Positions 54,155 through 63,401 of a DNA stretch of 64,000 bases are shown here, piece by piece. The stretch is from positions 434,001 to 498,000 of the forward strand of contig NZ_JANHDN010000003.1 in the NCBI RefSeq assembly GCF_024494565.1. Direction: 5' to 3'. Every line of letters begins with the position of its first letter. Positions within the stretch are counted from its first letter, which is position 1. The translations under genes were made by a program, and so were the position numbers. The notes beneath the pieces are model-generated. The model did no database searches. It was not told where the DNA came from and saw only the letters and a program-made list of their open reading frames with translations. This DNA is from Halorubrum rutilum. Its GTDB lineage: Archaea > Halobacteriota > Halobacteria > Halobacteriales > Haloferacaceae.

Positions 54155-54261
54155 CTTTTGTATCGCCCCGCCGACGGGTCGGTATGGACATCGCAGCGAC
54201 CCCGGCGATCGCGGCGGCCGCGTTCCCTCCGAGTCACGGTTCCGCGGGGTGGTCGGCGTGA
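54155..54261 (+). other. kdgK leader region with a 25-codon frame
   Basis: A TATA-like TTTTGTAT at 54155-54162 lies 24 bp before ATG 54184, which opens a 25-residue frame ([20 protein letters not shown]) that ends with TGA overlapping the kdgK GTG (GTGA). It may be a translated leader coupled to KDG kinase or simply the untranslated leader. The sequence alone cannot tell. Confidence 0.3.
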
Positions 54262-55214
54262 CGGACCTCGTGACGTTCGGCGAGACGATGCTCCGGCTCT
54301 CGCCGCCGCGCGGCGAGCGCCTGGAGACGGCCCGGTCCCTCGACGTGCAGGCGGGCGGGGCGGAGAGCAACGTCGCGGTCGGCGCGTCTCGGCTCGGCGC
54401 CGACGCCGTCTGGCTCTCCAAGCTGCCGGAGTCCCCGCTCGGCCGCCGGGTCGTGAGCGAGCTCCGGAGCCACGGCGTCCGGACCGGCGTCGCGTGGGCC
54501 GACCCCGCGTCGAGCCGCGTCGGGACGTACTACCTCGAACACGGCGGCGAGCCGCGCGGGACGAGCGTGATCTACGACCGCGCCGACGCCGCGATCACGA
54601 CGGTCGAGCCCGGGGAGCTGCCGACCGCCGCGCTGGAGGCGGCCGAGCGCTTCCACGCGACCGGGATCACCCCGGCCCTCTCCGACCGCGCGGCGGAGAC
54701 GACGACCGCGCTGCTCCGCGCCGCGGGCGAGGCCGGCGCGACGCGCTCGTTCGACCTGAACTACCGGGCGAAGCTCTGGGGCCCCGAGGCGGCGCGGGCG
54801 GCGTACGAGGAGCTGTTCGCGCACGTCGACACCCTCTTCGTCCCGCGGCGCGACGCCCGGGAGGTGCTCGACCGCGAGGGCGACGCCGTCGAGATCGCCC
54901 ACGGGCTCGCCTCCGAGTTCGGCTTCGACGCCGTCGTCGTCACGCGGGGGAGCGAGGGCGCGGTGGCCCTGCGGGACGGGTCGGTGTACGAGCAGGGCGT
55001 CTTCGACGCGGAGACGTTCGACGCGATCGGCACCGGCGACGCGTTCGTCGCGGGCTACCTCGCGCGGCGGCTCGACGGCGGGGGCGTCGCGGACGCGCTG
55101 GAGTGGGCCGCCGCGGCCGCCGCCCTGAAGCGGACCGTCGACGGCGACCTCGCCGTGATCACCCCCGAGGACGTCGCCGACGTCGTCGGCGGCGCGGCCG
55201 GGATCGACCGGTAG
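54258..55214 (+). CDS. kdgK: 2-keto-3-deoxygluconate kinase-like PfkB sugar kinase
   Basis: The 318-residue PfkB-family kinase starts [19 protein letters not shown], has the N-terminal [15 protein letters not shown] signature, [26 protein letters not shown] and the catalytic [15 protein letters not shown] motif. This matches haloarchaeal KDG kinases of the semi-phosphorylative Entner-Doudoroff pathway. A GTG at 54249 is an alternative start in the same frame. The KDG aldolase and glucose dehydrogenase genes are not adjacent. Confidence 0.85.
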   Translation: MTDLVTFGETMLRLSPPRGERLETARSLDVQAGGAESNVAVGASRLGADAVWLSKLPESPLGRRVVSELRSHGVRTGVAWADPASSRVGTYYLEHGGEPRGTSVIYDRADAAITTVEPGELPTAALEAAERFHATGITPALSDRAAETTTALLRAAGEAGATRSFDLNYRAKLWGPEAARAAYEELFAHVDTLFVPRRDAREVLDREGDAVEIAHGLASEFGFDAVVVTRGSEGAVALRDGSVYEQGVFDAETFDAIGTGDAFVAGYLARRLDGGGVADALEWAAAAAALKRTVDGDLAVITPEDVADVVGGAAGIDR

Positions 55215-55487
55215 CGGTCGGCGTCGCCGCGTCGCGCGCGGCGACGAGCGTTTCTCTCGGATCGGTCGCTCTCGCCGGCGACGACCGTCGGCGAAATCGA
55301 CGGACGGCGACGTTCGACCGGAAAATATCGAGAACGGGAACTTCGGGGGAACGGTTATCACCCCCCTTCCGGTAGTGATGGCGTATGAGTGGACGGCCCG
55401 ATCGCGACCGCCGACCCGAGGCGTCGGCGAACCCTGCCCTCCGAAACGGTGAATGCGGCGCAGTCAGAGGCCGCGCGCGCCGGGGAG
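55215..55487. other. Leader region of the large histidine kinase gene
   Basis: A TATA-like GGTTATCAC near 55350-55360 lies about 27 bp before ATG 55385, which opens a 37-residue frame (MSGRPDRDRRPEASANPALR) ending at 55498, inside the kinase gene. GTG 55389 is in the kinase frame. Either the kinase starts at 55389 or the transcript carries a short leader frame before ATG 55488. Confidence 0.3.
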
Positions 55488-58400
55488 ATGAGCGCTGACC
55501 GACCGACCCTCCACGTCGGCGGTCGCGGCGACCTGCCGGACGAACCGTGGACGAGCCTCCCGGACGGGACGGCGCTGACCGAACCGGACGGCGCCGCCGA
55601 GAGCGGCGCCGACGCGGCCCGGCCGGTCGTGATCGTCCGCCTCGGAGCGACCGGCGGCGACGCGGGCGGGCGGCTGCGTCGGGTCCGGGAGCGGTTCCCC
55701 GACGCGCCGGTCCTCGCGTACACCGCGGACGACGACGCGGACGCCGCGATCGACGCGAGCCGGCTGGGGGTCGAGTACGTCTCCGGGCGGCGGCTGGCGG
55801 CCGACGGCGAGACGCTCGCGGAGCGGGCGGCCGAGCTGGCGGAGTCGGCCGCCGAGCCGGCGGGGCCGGCCGGAAACGAGGTCGCGGGGACGGCGAGCGG
55901 GGAGGGCGAGGACCCGTTCCTCGAACGCTTCGTCCGGATCACCGCCGACCGGACCGCGGAGCTGGAGGAGAAGCTGGACGCGCTGCTCGACCTCGGCCGC
56001 GAGCGGCTCGGCCTGTCGATCGGCTACGCGTCGCACACGACCGACGACCGGTTCGCCGTCCGCCGGCAGCGGGGCGGGGACGAGCTGCTGGAATCGCTGA
56101 TCGAGCGCGGCGTGATCGACGAGGACGGGACCATGCCGCTGGAGGACACGTACTGCCGGCGGACGGTCGGCGGTGTCGGGGACGACGCCGGGAAAGCCGG
56201 CGAGGACCCCGGGAGCGACGGAACCGACGCCGACGGCGGCGTCGTGGCGTTCACCGACCCCGCCGAGGCGGGGTGGGAGGGCGACCCGACCCACGAGCTG
56301 TTCGGGCTCGGGAGCTACATCGGCGGCCGGATCGTGGCCGACGGGGAGGTCGTCGGCACCCTCTGTTTCGTCGACGAGTCGAACCGGAGCCGCCCGTTCA
56401 CCCCCCGGGAGCGGCTGTTCGTCGAGCTGCTCGCCGACTGGCTCGGCCGGGCGTTCGAGCGCCGTGCGGCCCGCGAGGAGCGCGAGGCGGCCGTCGACCG
56501 CCTGGAGGACACCCTCGAACGGATCGACGACGCGTTCTTCGCGCTGGACGACGAGTGGCGGTTCACCTACGTCAACGAGAAGGCGGCGGCGCTGCTCGAC
56601 CGGTCCCCCGGGGAGCTCGTCGGCGAGAACGTCTGGGAGGAGTTCCCCGACGCGGTCGGCGAGACGTACGAGGAGCGCTACCGGCGGGCGATGGCGACCC
56701 AGGAGTCGGTGTCGTTCGTGGAGCGCTACGAGCCCCTCGACCTGTGGACCGAGGTGACGGCGTACCCCTCGTCGGACGGGCTGTCGGTGTTCTTCTCCGA
56801 CGTCACCGACCGGAAGCGCCGGGAGCGGATCCTCGAACGCCTCCTCGGCACCGTCGAGGAGATCCAGCGGGCCGACGACAGGGCGGCGGTCGCCGACCGG
56901 CTGATCGAGGCCGCCGACGAGATCCTCGGACACGAGATCGGCGGCGTGCGGCTGTACGACCCCGACGCCGACCGGCTCCGGCTGGTCGCCACGAGCGACG
57001 GGCTCGGCGAGGCGTTCGCCGACCGCGGGCCGCGGCCGCCCGGCGAGGGGGTCACCGGCGAGGTGTACGCGAGCGGCGAGCCGTGGGTGTGCGACGACGT
57101 CGCCGCGCTGGGCGACGACCGCGACTACCACGAGATGCGCTCGTTCGCGGCCGTGCCGCTCGGCGAGCACGGCGCGTTCGTGGTCGGCGCCCCCGAACCG
57201 GGCGCGTTCGACGAGGACGACGTGTCGGTGCTGGAGCTGCTGGCGACGAACGCCGTCGCCGCGATGGACGCCCACGATCGCCGGCGCCGGCTCCGCACCT
57301 ACGAGGACGCGCTCAAGAACGTCGACGACATGGTCTGCGTGCTCGACGCCGACGGCGCCGTGACGTACGCCACCGAGCCGTTCGCCGAGTGGCTCGGCGC
57401 GGACTCGGCGGCGCTCGTCGGGCGGCGGATCCGCGACGCGCTCCCGGCGGCGGACGGCGACCGCGTCGCCGACGCGGTGAACGCGGTCGGCGAGGCCGAG
57501 GCGAGGGCGACGGGGAGCGACGCGGGGGAAAACGGGAGCGACGCGGGGATCGAGCGGGTGCGACGGGTGGAGGTCGCCGTCGAGCGCGACGGGCGGCGGC
57601 GACACGGCGAGCTGCGCCTCTCGCCGCTGTCCGAGGGGTCGAGCGGGGTCGTCGCGTCGCTGACGGACGTCACCGACCTCCGGCGGACGCGGACGGAGCT
57701 CTCGCACGAGCGGGACCGCTTCGACCGGCTGTTCGAGCGCCTCCCGGACCCCGTGATGGAGGTCGCGCTCGAACCGGACGAGACGGTCATCGCCGGGGTC
57801 AACCCGGCGTTCGCGTCGCAGTTCGGCTACGACGCGGCCGCGCTCCGCGGGCGGACCATCGACGCGCTCGACATCCGCGACGACCGGCTCGCGGGCCTGG
57901 GCGACGAGGCCGGACGCGCCGGCGACGGCGCCGGGCCGACGGACGGGAGCGGCGAGGCGAGCGAGCGGTCCATCGACGAGCGGGTGCGCGACGAGGGGTT
58001 CGTCACGACGGAGGTCCGCCGGCGGACCGTCGACGGGCCGCGCGAGTTCCTCTTCCGCGGGTTCGCCTACGAGACCACGGACGGGCGCCGCGCGTTCGGC
58101 ATCTACACCGACATCACCGACCGGCGGCGCCGCGAGCGGTACTTCCGGGTCGTCAACCGCATCCTCCGGCACAACCTCCGGAACGAGCTGAACGTCGTCT
58201 TCGGCTTCGCGAGCGAAATCGCGAACGACGCCGCGGACGAGCAGACCGCCGACTACGCCCGCCGGATCGAGACGACGGGGAAGCGGCTCGCCGGCCTCGC
58301 GGAGGGGGCGGCCGAGATCAGGCGCGTCGTCGAGGAGGGGATCGTGAGCGACCCCGACCCCGTGTCGGTGGGGCGGGTCGCCGCGGCGGTCCGCGAGGAG

Positions 58401-58799
58401 TACGCGGAGCGGTACCCCGAGGCCCGGATCGACGTCGCGGTCCCCGACGACGCCGTCGTCCGCGGCGACGAGCGGCTGGCGGAGGCGATCGGGCACCTCG
58501 TCGAGAACGCCGTGGTCCACTCGCGAGGGGACGGGCCCAGAGTCGAGATCGCCGCCGAACGCCACCCGGAGACCGGGACCGTCAGCGTGCGCGTCGCCGA
58601 CGACGGGCCGGGGGTCCCCGAGGGCGTCCGAGGGGTCATCACGGGCGAGGCGGAGGTGACCCAGCTCAACCACAACACCGGCATCGGGCTGTGGATCGTC
58701 GCCTGGATCGTCGAGGCGTACGGCGGCGAGGTCGCCTTCGGACCGGGGATCGACGGCGAGGGGACGACCGTCACGCTGCGGCTCCCGGCGCCGGAGTGA
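55488..58799 (+). CDS. Multi-PAS/GAF sensor histidine kinase
   Basis: From ATG 55488 the product is 1103 residues. Domains in order: a receiver-like N-terminal domain without the phospho-acceptor Asp (VIVRLGATGGDAGGRL), a GAF domain (LDLGRERLGLSIGYASHT), PAS (ERIDDAFFALDDEWRFTYVN), a second GAF (EEIQRADDRAAVADRLIEAA), two PAS (NVDDMVCVLDADGAVTYAT and RLFERLPDPVMEVALEPDET), a phospho-acceptor region RILRHNLRNELNVVFG and HATPase_c (VADDGPGVPEGV). It is soluble, so it senses intracellular or light/redox cues. An alternative start is GTG 55389. Confidence 0.88.
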   Translation: MSADRPTLHVGGRGDLPDEPWTSLPDGTALTEPDGAAESGADAARPVVIVRLGATGGDAGGRLRRVRERFPDAPVLAYTADDDADAAIDASRLGVEYVSGRRLAADGETLAERAAELAESAAEPAGPAGNEVAGTASGEGEDPFLERFVRITADRTAELEEKLDALLDLGRERLGLSIGYASHTTDDRFAVRRQRGGDELLESLIERGVIDEDGTMPLEDTYCRRTVGGVGDDAGKAGEDPGSDGTDADGGVVAFTDPAEAGWEGDPTHELFGLGSYIGGRIVADGEVVGTLCFVDESNRSRPFTPRERLFVELLADWLGRAFERRAAREEREAAVDRLEDTLERIDDAFFALDDEWRFTYVNEKAAALLDRSPGELVGENVWEEFPDAVGETYEERYRRAMATQESVSFVERYEPLDLWTEVTAYPSSDGLSVFFSDVTDRKRRERILERLLGTVEEIQRADDRAAVADRLIEAADEILGHEIGGVRLYDPDADRLRLVATSDGLGEAFADRGPRPPGEGVTGEVYASGEPWVCDDVAALGDDRDYHEMRSFAAVPLGEHGAFVVGAPEPGAFDEDDVSVLELLATNAVAAMDAHDRRRRLRTYEDALKNVDDMVCVLDADGAVTYATEPFAEWLGADSAALVGRRIRDALPAADGDRVADAVNAVGEAEARATGSDAGENGSDAGIERVRRVEVAVERDGRRRHGELRLSPLSEGSSGVVASLTDVTDLRRTRTELSHERDRFDRLFERLPDPVMEVALEPDETVIAGVNPAFASQFGYDAAALRGRTIDALDIRDDRLAGLGDEAGRAGDGAGPTDGSGEASERSIDERVRDEGFVTTEVRRRTVDGPREFLFRGFAYETTDGRRAFGIYTDITDRRRRERYFRVVNRILRHNLRNELNVVFGFASEIANDAADEQTADYARRIETTGKRLAGLAEGAAEIRRVVEEGIVSDPDPVSVGRVAAAVREEYAERYPEARIDVAVPDDAVVRGDERLAEAIGHLVENAVVHSRGDGPRVEIAAERHPETGTVSVRVADDGPGVPEGVRGVITGEAEVTQLNHNTGIGLWIVAWIVEAYGGEVAFGPGIDGEGTTVTLRLPAPE

Positions 58800-58916
58800 G
58801 CGGGGCGGCGCGCCGGGGCGGACCGAGACCGCGTCGCGCGACGCTCCGCGCGTCCGTCGCGGCCTCGGCGCCCGCGTTCCGACCCGTTTATGGTCGCCGC
58901 CCCGTCCCGTGAGGGT

Positions 58917-59465
58917 ATGACCGACGACGAGCGACGACGCGAGCTGATCGCCGCGCTCCGCGCGGCCGACGCCGTCAAATTCGGCGAGTTCGAGCTCTCG
59001 CACGGCGGGACGAGCGACTACTACGTCGACAAGTACCTGTTCGAGACCGACCCGGAGGCGCTGACGCTCGTGAGCGAGGCGTTCGCGGCCCGGCTCGCCG
59101 AGACGGACGCGAAGCTCGCGGGGGTCGCGCTCGGCGCGGTCCCGCTCGTGGCCGTGACGGCCGCCGAGCTGGGCCGCCCGTACGTCATCGCGCGCAAGTC
59201 GGCGAAGGAGTACGGCACCGGCAACCGCATCGAGGGTCGGCTCGACGAGGGCGAGGCGGTCGTCGTGTTAGAGGACATCGCCACGACCGGGCGGTCGGCC
59301 GTCGACGCCGTCGAGGCGCTGCGGGAGGCCGGCGCGACCGTGGACCGCGTGCTCGTCGTCGTCGACCGCGAGGAGGGGGCCGAGGAGCTGTTGGCCGAAC
59401 ACGACGTCGAGCTGGAGTCGCTGCTGACGGCGACGGAGCTGCTGGCGGAGCGCGACGAGGGGTAG
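58917..59465 (+). CDS. pyrE: Orotate phosphoribosyltransferase PyrE
   Basis: Starting at ATG 58917 the product is 182 residues with [36 protein letters not shown] (catalytic loop Lys region) and the PRPP-binding [17 protein letters not shown]. It joins orotate with PRPP to make OMP in pyrimidine synthesis. Size and motifs are typical of haloarchaeal PyrE. It converges with the MoxR gene, 17 bp apart. Confidence 0.95.
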   Translation: MTDDERRRELIAALRAADAVKFGEFELSHGGTSDYYVDKYLFETDPEALTLVSEAFAARLAETDAKLAGVALGAVPLVAVTAAELGRPYVIARKSAKEYGTGNRIEGRLDEGEAVVVLEDIATTGRSAVDAVEALREAGATVDRVLVVVDREEGAEELLAEHDVELESLLTATELLAERDEG

Positions 59466-59482
59466 GCGGTCTCCGCCCGGCG

Positions 59483-60445
59483 TCACGCCTCGGCCGCCTC
59501 GACCGTCGGCACCGCGACCCGGTCGAGGACGTCGGCGATCACGTCGCGCTCGTCGGCGTCGTTGACGGCGGCGTCCGGGGTCAGGACGAGCCGGTGCGCG
59601 AGCGTCGGCTCCGCGACGCGCTTCACGTCGTCCGGGGTGACGAACTCGCGGCCGGCGAGGACCGCGGCGGCGCGGGCCGTCTCGAACAGCCGCTGGGTGC
59701 CGCGGGGCGAGACGCCGACGTCGACGCGGCGATCCTCGCGGGTCGCGCGGGCGAGCGCGGCCATGTATTCCAGGAGGTCGTCCTCGACACGGACCGTCTC
59801 CGGCACCTCGCGGAGCGCCGCGACGGCGTCGGGGTCCAGCACGCGCTCGACCGTCGGCGCCCGCTCGGCGCGGCCCGCGCGCCGCCGGAGCAGCTCGACC
59901 TCGCCGTCGTCGTCGGGGTAGCCGATCGAGGTCTTGACCGCGAAGCGGTCGAGCTGCGCCTCGGGCAGCGGGAACGCGCCCTCGCTCTCGACCGGGTTCT
60001 GCGTCGCGATGACGTAGAACGGGCTCGGCAGCTCGTGGGTGTCGCCGTCGACGGTCACCTGCCCCTCCTCCATCGCCTCCAGCAGCGCGGCCTGCGTCTT
60101 CGGCGGCGCGCGGTTGATCTCGTCGGCGAGCACGACGTTCGCGAAGACCGGGCCGGGCGAGAACGAGAAGGAGCCGTCGCGCTCGTCGAAGACGTTGGTG
60201 CCGGTGACGTCGGACGGGAGGAGGTCCGGGGTGAACTGGATCCGGGAGAACTCCAAGCCGAGCGCGGTCGCGAACGAGCGCGCCGAGAGGGTCTTGCCGG
60301 TGCCGGGCGCGTCCTCCAAGAGGACGTGGCCGCGGGCGAGGATCCCGAGCGTCACGCGGTCGAGGAACTCGCGGTCGGCGACGACCGCGCCGCCGACCTC
60401 GTCGACGACGCGCGAGCAGGCCGCCGCGGCTTCGGGGACGTCCAT
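59483..60445 (-). CDS. MoxR-family AAA ATPase
   Basis: The 320-residue AAA+ protein has Walker A LLEDAPGTGKTLSARS, Walker B VVLADEINRAPPKTQ, sensor 1 FYVIATQNPVESEG and GVSPRGTQRLFETAR with the Arg finger/sensor 2 region. MoxR ATPases act as chaperone-like activators with DUF58 and vWA proteins. Here the DUF58 cluster (50.7-54.1 kb) lies on the opposite strand 5 kb away, so the pair is linked but not in one operon. Confidence 0.92.
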   Translation of the reverse strand: MDVPEAAAACSRVVDEVGGAVVADREFLDRVTLGILARGHVLLEDAPGTGKTLSARSFATALGLEFSRIQFTPDLLPSDVTGTNVFDERDGSFSFSPGPVFANVVLADEINRAPPKTQAALLEAMEEGQVTVDGDTHELPSPFYVIATQNPVESEGAFPLPEAQLDRFAVKTSIGYPDDDGEVELLRRRAGRAERAPTVERVLDPDAVAALREVPETVRVEDDLLEYMAALARATREDRRVDVGVSPRGTQRLFETARAAAVLAGREFVTPDDVKRVAEPTLAHRLVLTPDAAVNDADERDVIADVLDRVAVPTVEAAEA

Positions 60446-60588
60446 ACCGGCCGCACGGGAGCCGCCCCGAAAAGCGTTGCCGGCGGGGGTCCGAGGACGG
60501 TCGCGCCGCGGCGACGAGGGGGCGCCGCCGAGGGGGCGCCGCCGGCGATCGAAACGCATAACAGCGGAACCGGCCAACACGGAGGTGA

Positions 60589-60673
60589 GCCGAGGTAGCC
60601 TAGCCTGGCCAAGGCGGTAGATTCGAAATCTACTGTCCATTCGGACACCGGAGTTCAAATCTCCGCCTCGGCG
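60589..60673 (+). tRNA. tRNA-Ser (anticodon CGA)
   Basis: The 85-nt gene starts GCCGAGGTAGCCTAGCC. The acceptor arm GCCGAGG pairs with CCTCGGC. The anticodon arm GTAGA-TTCGAAA-TCTAC gives anticodon CGA. A long variable arm (TGTCCATTCGGACA) marks it as class II, and the T-arm is GGAGTTCAAATCTCC. Discriminator base is G at 60673. There is no intron. Confidence 0.95.
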
Positions 60674-60791
60674 CTTCTCCCGAGTTCCGCGCGTCAAGCC
60701 GCGGCGCCGGCGATTTATACGCGACGCCACGCGCGATCAGCCGGCGGCGCCCCGGGGAAAGAGCCATACGTCGCGCCCGTGACCGAATCGT

Positions 60792-61154
60792 ATGTCCGAC
60801 GCGACCCTGTACGACCGCCTCGGCGGCGAGCCGGCCGTCGGCGCGGTCGTCAACGAGTTCTACGAGCGGGTGCTGGCCGACGAGCGGGTGGCGCACCACT
60901 TCGACGACGTCGACATGGCCGACCAGCGGTCTCACCAGACGAAGTTCCTGAGCGCGGTCACCGGCGGGCCGATGGCGTACGAGGGCGACGACATGGAGAC
61001 GGCCCACGAGGGGCTGGGAGTCACGGAGGACGAGTTCGACGCGATCGCGGCGCACCTCGACGCGGCGCTCCGCGAGTTCGACGTCGCCGACGCGGACCGG
61101 GAGGTGGTGATGGAGACGGTCGAGGGGTACCGCGACGACATCGTCGAGGCGTGA
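60792..61154 (+). CDS. Group I truncated haemoglobin
   Basis: This 120-residue globin begins MSDATLYDRLGGEPAV and has the trHb1 features FYERVLADERVAHHF, a QTKFLSAVTGGPMAYEG loop and the proximal His in METAHEGLGV. It can bind oxygen or NO and probably protects against nitrosative stress or delivers oxygen. A gene this short is full length for the family. No neighbouring flavoprotein partner is seen. Confidence 0.9.
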   Translation: MSDATLYDRLGGEPAVGAVVNEFYERVLADERVAHHFDDVDMADQRSHQTKFLSAVTGGPMAYEGDDMETAHEGLGVTEDEFDAIAAHLDAALREFDVADADREVVMETVEGYRDDIVEA

Positions 61155-61202
61155 CCGGCGGGTAGCGGGCGAACGGGAGCGACCGGGAGCGCGAGCGATC
61201 CC

Positions 61203-61514
61203 CTACGACTCCCCGCCCAACGACTCCTGTTCGCCTCCGGCGTCGCCCCGCAGCCGACGCCGGCGCTTGTCGTACGCCGCCTCCAGCTTCGCGTTCGTCG
61301 CCCGCGAGACGAGGTAACAGTCGACGTCGTCGCCGTCGCGGGGGTGCGCGCTCGCGACCCAGACGTGGCCGTCCCCCGTCGAGAGGTCGGCCGCCCAGCG
61401 CTCCGCGGCCGCGCGGCTCTCGAACGAGTGGCGGGGGCCGTCCTCGAAGACGAGCCGCCCCACCTTGGCGTTTCGCTTGCGCGCCGAGGGCTTCACCGCG
61501 ACGACGACGCTCAC
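61203..61514 (-). CDS. Conserved haloarchaeal small protein (DUF7528-like)
   Basis: The 103-residue basic protein begins MSVVVAVKPSARKRNAKVGR and has an alpha/beta pattern with SFESRAAAERWAADLS, VWVASAHPRDGDDVDCYLVS and a C-terminal KRRRRLRGD tail. It is soluble and small. I know similar haloarchaeal proteins only as uncharacterised. It converges with the globin gene. Confidence 0.65.
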   Translation of the reverse strand: MSVVVAVKPSARKRNAKVGRLVFEDGPRHSFESRAAAERWAADLSTGDGHVWVASAHPRDGDDVDCYLVSRATNAKLEAAYDKRRRRLRGDAGGEQESLGGES

Positions 61515-61694
61515 GGGCGTCGTTCGAGCGGGCTCGCTTAAAAACCTCGTCAGACGCTGCCGGTCGGGGCGCGGGACGGCCCAGTCAGGGCGCGGGACGG
61601 CCTAGTCGCGGCGCCGGACGGCCTATCGCCGTCGACGGGCAGGGACGACCGGCGAACCGCAAGAATCCAGACCCTCGCCTCCCTACCCGAACTC

Positions 61695-63362
61695 ATGAGC
61701 GACCCGGCCTGGTACGAGGACGCGACGATCTACTCGCTCGACGTCAAGACGTTCAACGACGGCGACGGCGACGGGTGGGGCGACTTTCGGGGGGCGACCG
61801 AGCGCCTGGACTACCTCGACGAGCTCGGGGTCGACGCGCTCTGGGTCCGGCCGTTCTACCCGAGCCCGCTCCGCGACAACGGGTACGACGTCGCCGACTA
61901 CTACGGCGTCGACGACCGGCTGGGGAGCCTCGACGACTTCCGCGAGTTCGCCGACCGGGCGCACGAGCGCGGCATCCGGGTGATCACCGACCTCGTCTTC
62001 AACCACACCTCGGACGAGCACGAGTGGTTCCGGCGCGCCCGCGAGGACCCCGAGTCGGAGTACCACGACTACTACCTGTGGACGAGCCACCCGGACGACG
62101 CCCACCAGCGCGGCAACATCTTCCCGGAGTACGAGGACGGCGTCTGGACCCACGACGAGGTCGCGGGCAAACACTACTTCCACCAGTTCTACGGCCACCA
62201 GCCCGACCTCAACGTCGCGAACCCCGCGGTCCGCGGGGAGCTGTACGACGTGCTCCGGTTCTGGCTCGACCAGGGCGCCGACGGCTTCCGGATCGACGCC
62301 GCCCACCCGATGCTGATGCCGAAGGGCCACGACGCGACCACCCTCGACGAGACCGACCTCGGCGACGCCATCGAGCTGTTCAGGGAGATGCGGCGGGTCG
62401 TCGAGGCGGAGCAGTCGGACGCGGTGTTGCTGGCCGAGGCCGACGACGAGCCGGAGCACCTCGACTACTACTTCGGCGACGGCGAGGCGTTCCACCTGCA
62501 GTTCAACTTCGTGATGAACGCGCACCTCACCTACGCGGTCGGCGTGAAGGACACGTGGCCGCTCCGGCGGGCGGAGGAGATCCTGCCGGACGTCTCCGAG
62601 GTGGGCGGCTGGGTGAACTTCCTGCGGAACCACGACGAGTGGAACCTGCTGAAGCTCCCCGAGGAGGCGTTCGAGCACGCCCGCGAGTACTTCGGCGACG
62701 ACGCCGGCGACTCCTGGATCTTCGAGCGCGGCCACCGGCTCCGGCTCGCCGACCTGTACGCCGGCGACCGCGACCGGATCGCCGTCGCCCACAGCCTCCT
62801 CTTCTCGTTGCCCGGCTCCGTCGCGCTCCAGTCCGGCGACGAGATCGGCATGGGCGCGGACCTCTCCCTGCCGGAGCGCGAGGCGGTCCGCACCCCGATG
62901 CAGTGGGACGACTCGGCGAACGGCGGCTTCTCGACCGCCGCCCCCGAAGACTGCTACAACCCCGTGGTCGACGAGGGGAAGTACGCCTACGATCGCGTGA
63001 ACGTCGCCGCCCAGCGCGGCGACCCCGACTCGCTGCTCTCGCGGGTCAAGGCGCTCGTGGCGGCCCGCGACGCCTGCCCCGAGATCGCCCGGGGCGACTA
63101 CCGAGCGCTCGACACCGACCACAAGGAGACGCGCGTCCACCGGTTCGACGGCGACGGTGAGGGAGCCGACGGAAACGAGACCGTCCTGCTCTGCGCGCAC
63201 AACCTCGCGGACGGGCACCGCGAGGAGGTCGTCGGCTTCGACGTCGACCCGGCCACCGTCGAGCACGTCGTCGGCGACGGCGGGCACTACGTCGCGGAGG
63301 GAGGCGTCACGTTCGAGCTCGACGCCTGCGACTACGTCTGGCTGCGCGGCGAGAAGCGGTAG
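61695..63362 (+). CDS. GH13 glycosidase, trehalose synthase-like
   Basis: The 555-residue protein begins MSDPAWYEDATIYSLDVKTF, close to the start of TreS enzymes. Motifs are GDGDGWGDFRG, DLVFNHTSDEHEW, GFRIDAAHPM (nucleophile), LLAEADDEPEH (Glu) and FLRNHDEWNL (third carboxylate), followed by a short C-terminal beta domain. It most likely interconverts maltose and trehalose or cuts alpha-glucosides; specificity is not decidable from sequence. It is soluble and stands alone downstream of the DUF7528-like gene. Confidence 0.85.
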   Translation: MSDPAWYEDATIYSLDVKTFNDGDGDGWGDFRGATERLDYLDELGVDALWVRPFYPSPLRDNGYDVADYYGVDDRLGSLDDFREFADRAHERGIRVITDLVFNHTSDEHEWFRRAREDPESEYHDYYLWTSHPDDAHQRGNIFPEYEDGVWTHDEVAGKHYFHQFYGHQPDLNVANPAVRGELYDVLRFWLDQGADGFRIDAAHPMLMPKGHDATTLDETDLGDAIELFREMRRVVEAEQSDAVLLAEADDEPEHLDYYFGDGEAFHLQFNFVMNAHLTYAVGVKDTWPLRRAEEILPDVSEVGGWVNFLRNHDEWNLLKLPEEAFEHAREYFGDDAGDSWIFERGHRLRLADLYAGDRDRIAVAHSLLFSLPGSVALQSGDEIGMGADLSLPEREAVRTPMQWDDSANGGFSTAAPEDCYNPVVDEGKYAYDRVNVAAQRGDPDSLLSRVKALVAARDACPEIARGDYRALDTDHKETRVHRFDGDGEGADGNETVLLCAHNLADGHREEVVGFDVDPATVEHVVGDGGHYVAEGGVTFELDACDYVWLRGEKR

Positions 63363-63401
63363 CGACGACGGCGCGTCCGGTCGAGGCGGGGCCCTCGCCG
63401 T

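Noticed and set aside
55464..59003. Very long minus-strand open frame opposite the large histidine kinase
   Set aside because: It is an antisense shadow with valine- and arginine-heavy composition and no recognised domain; the plus-strand kinase is unambiguous.
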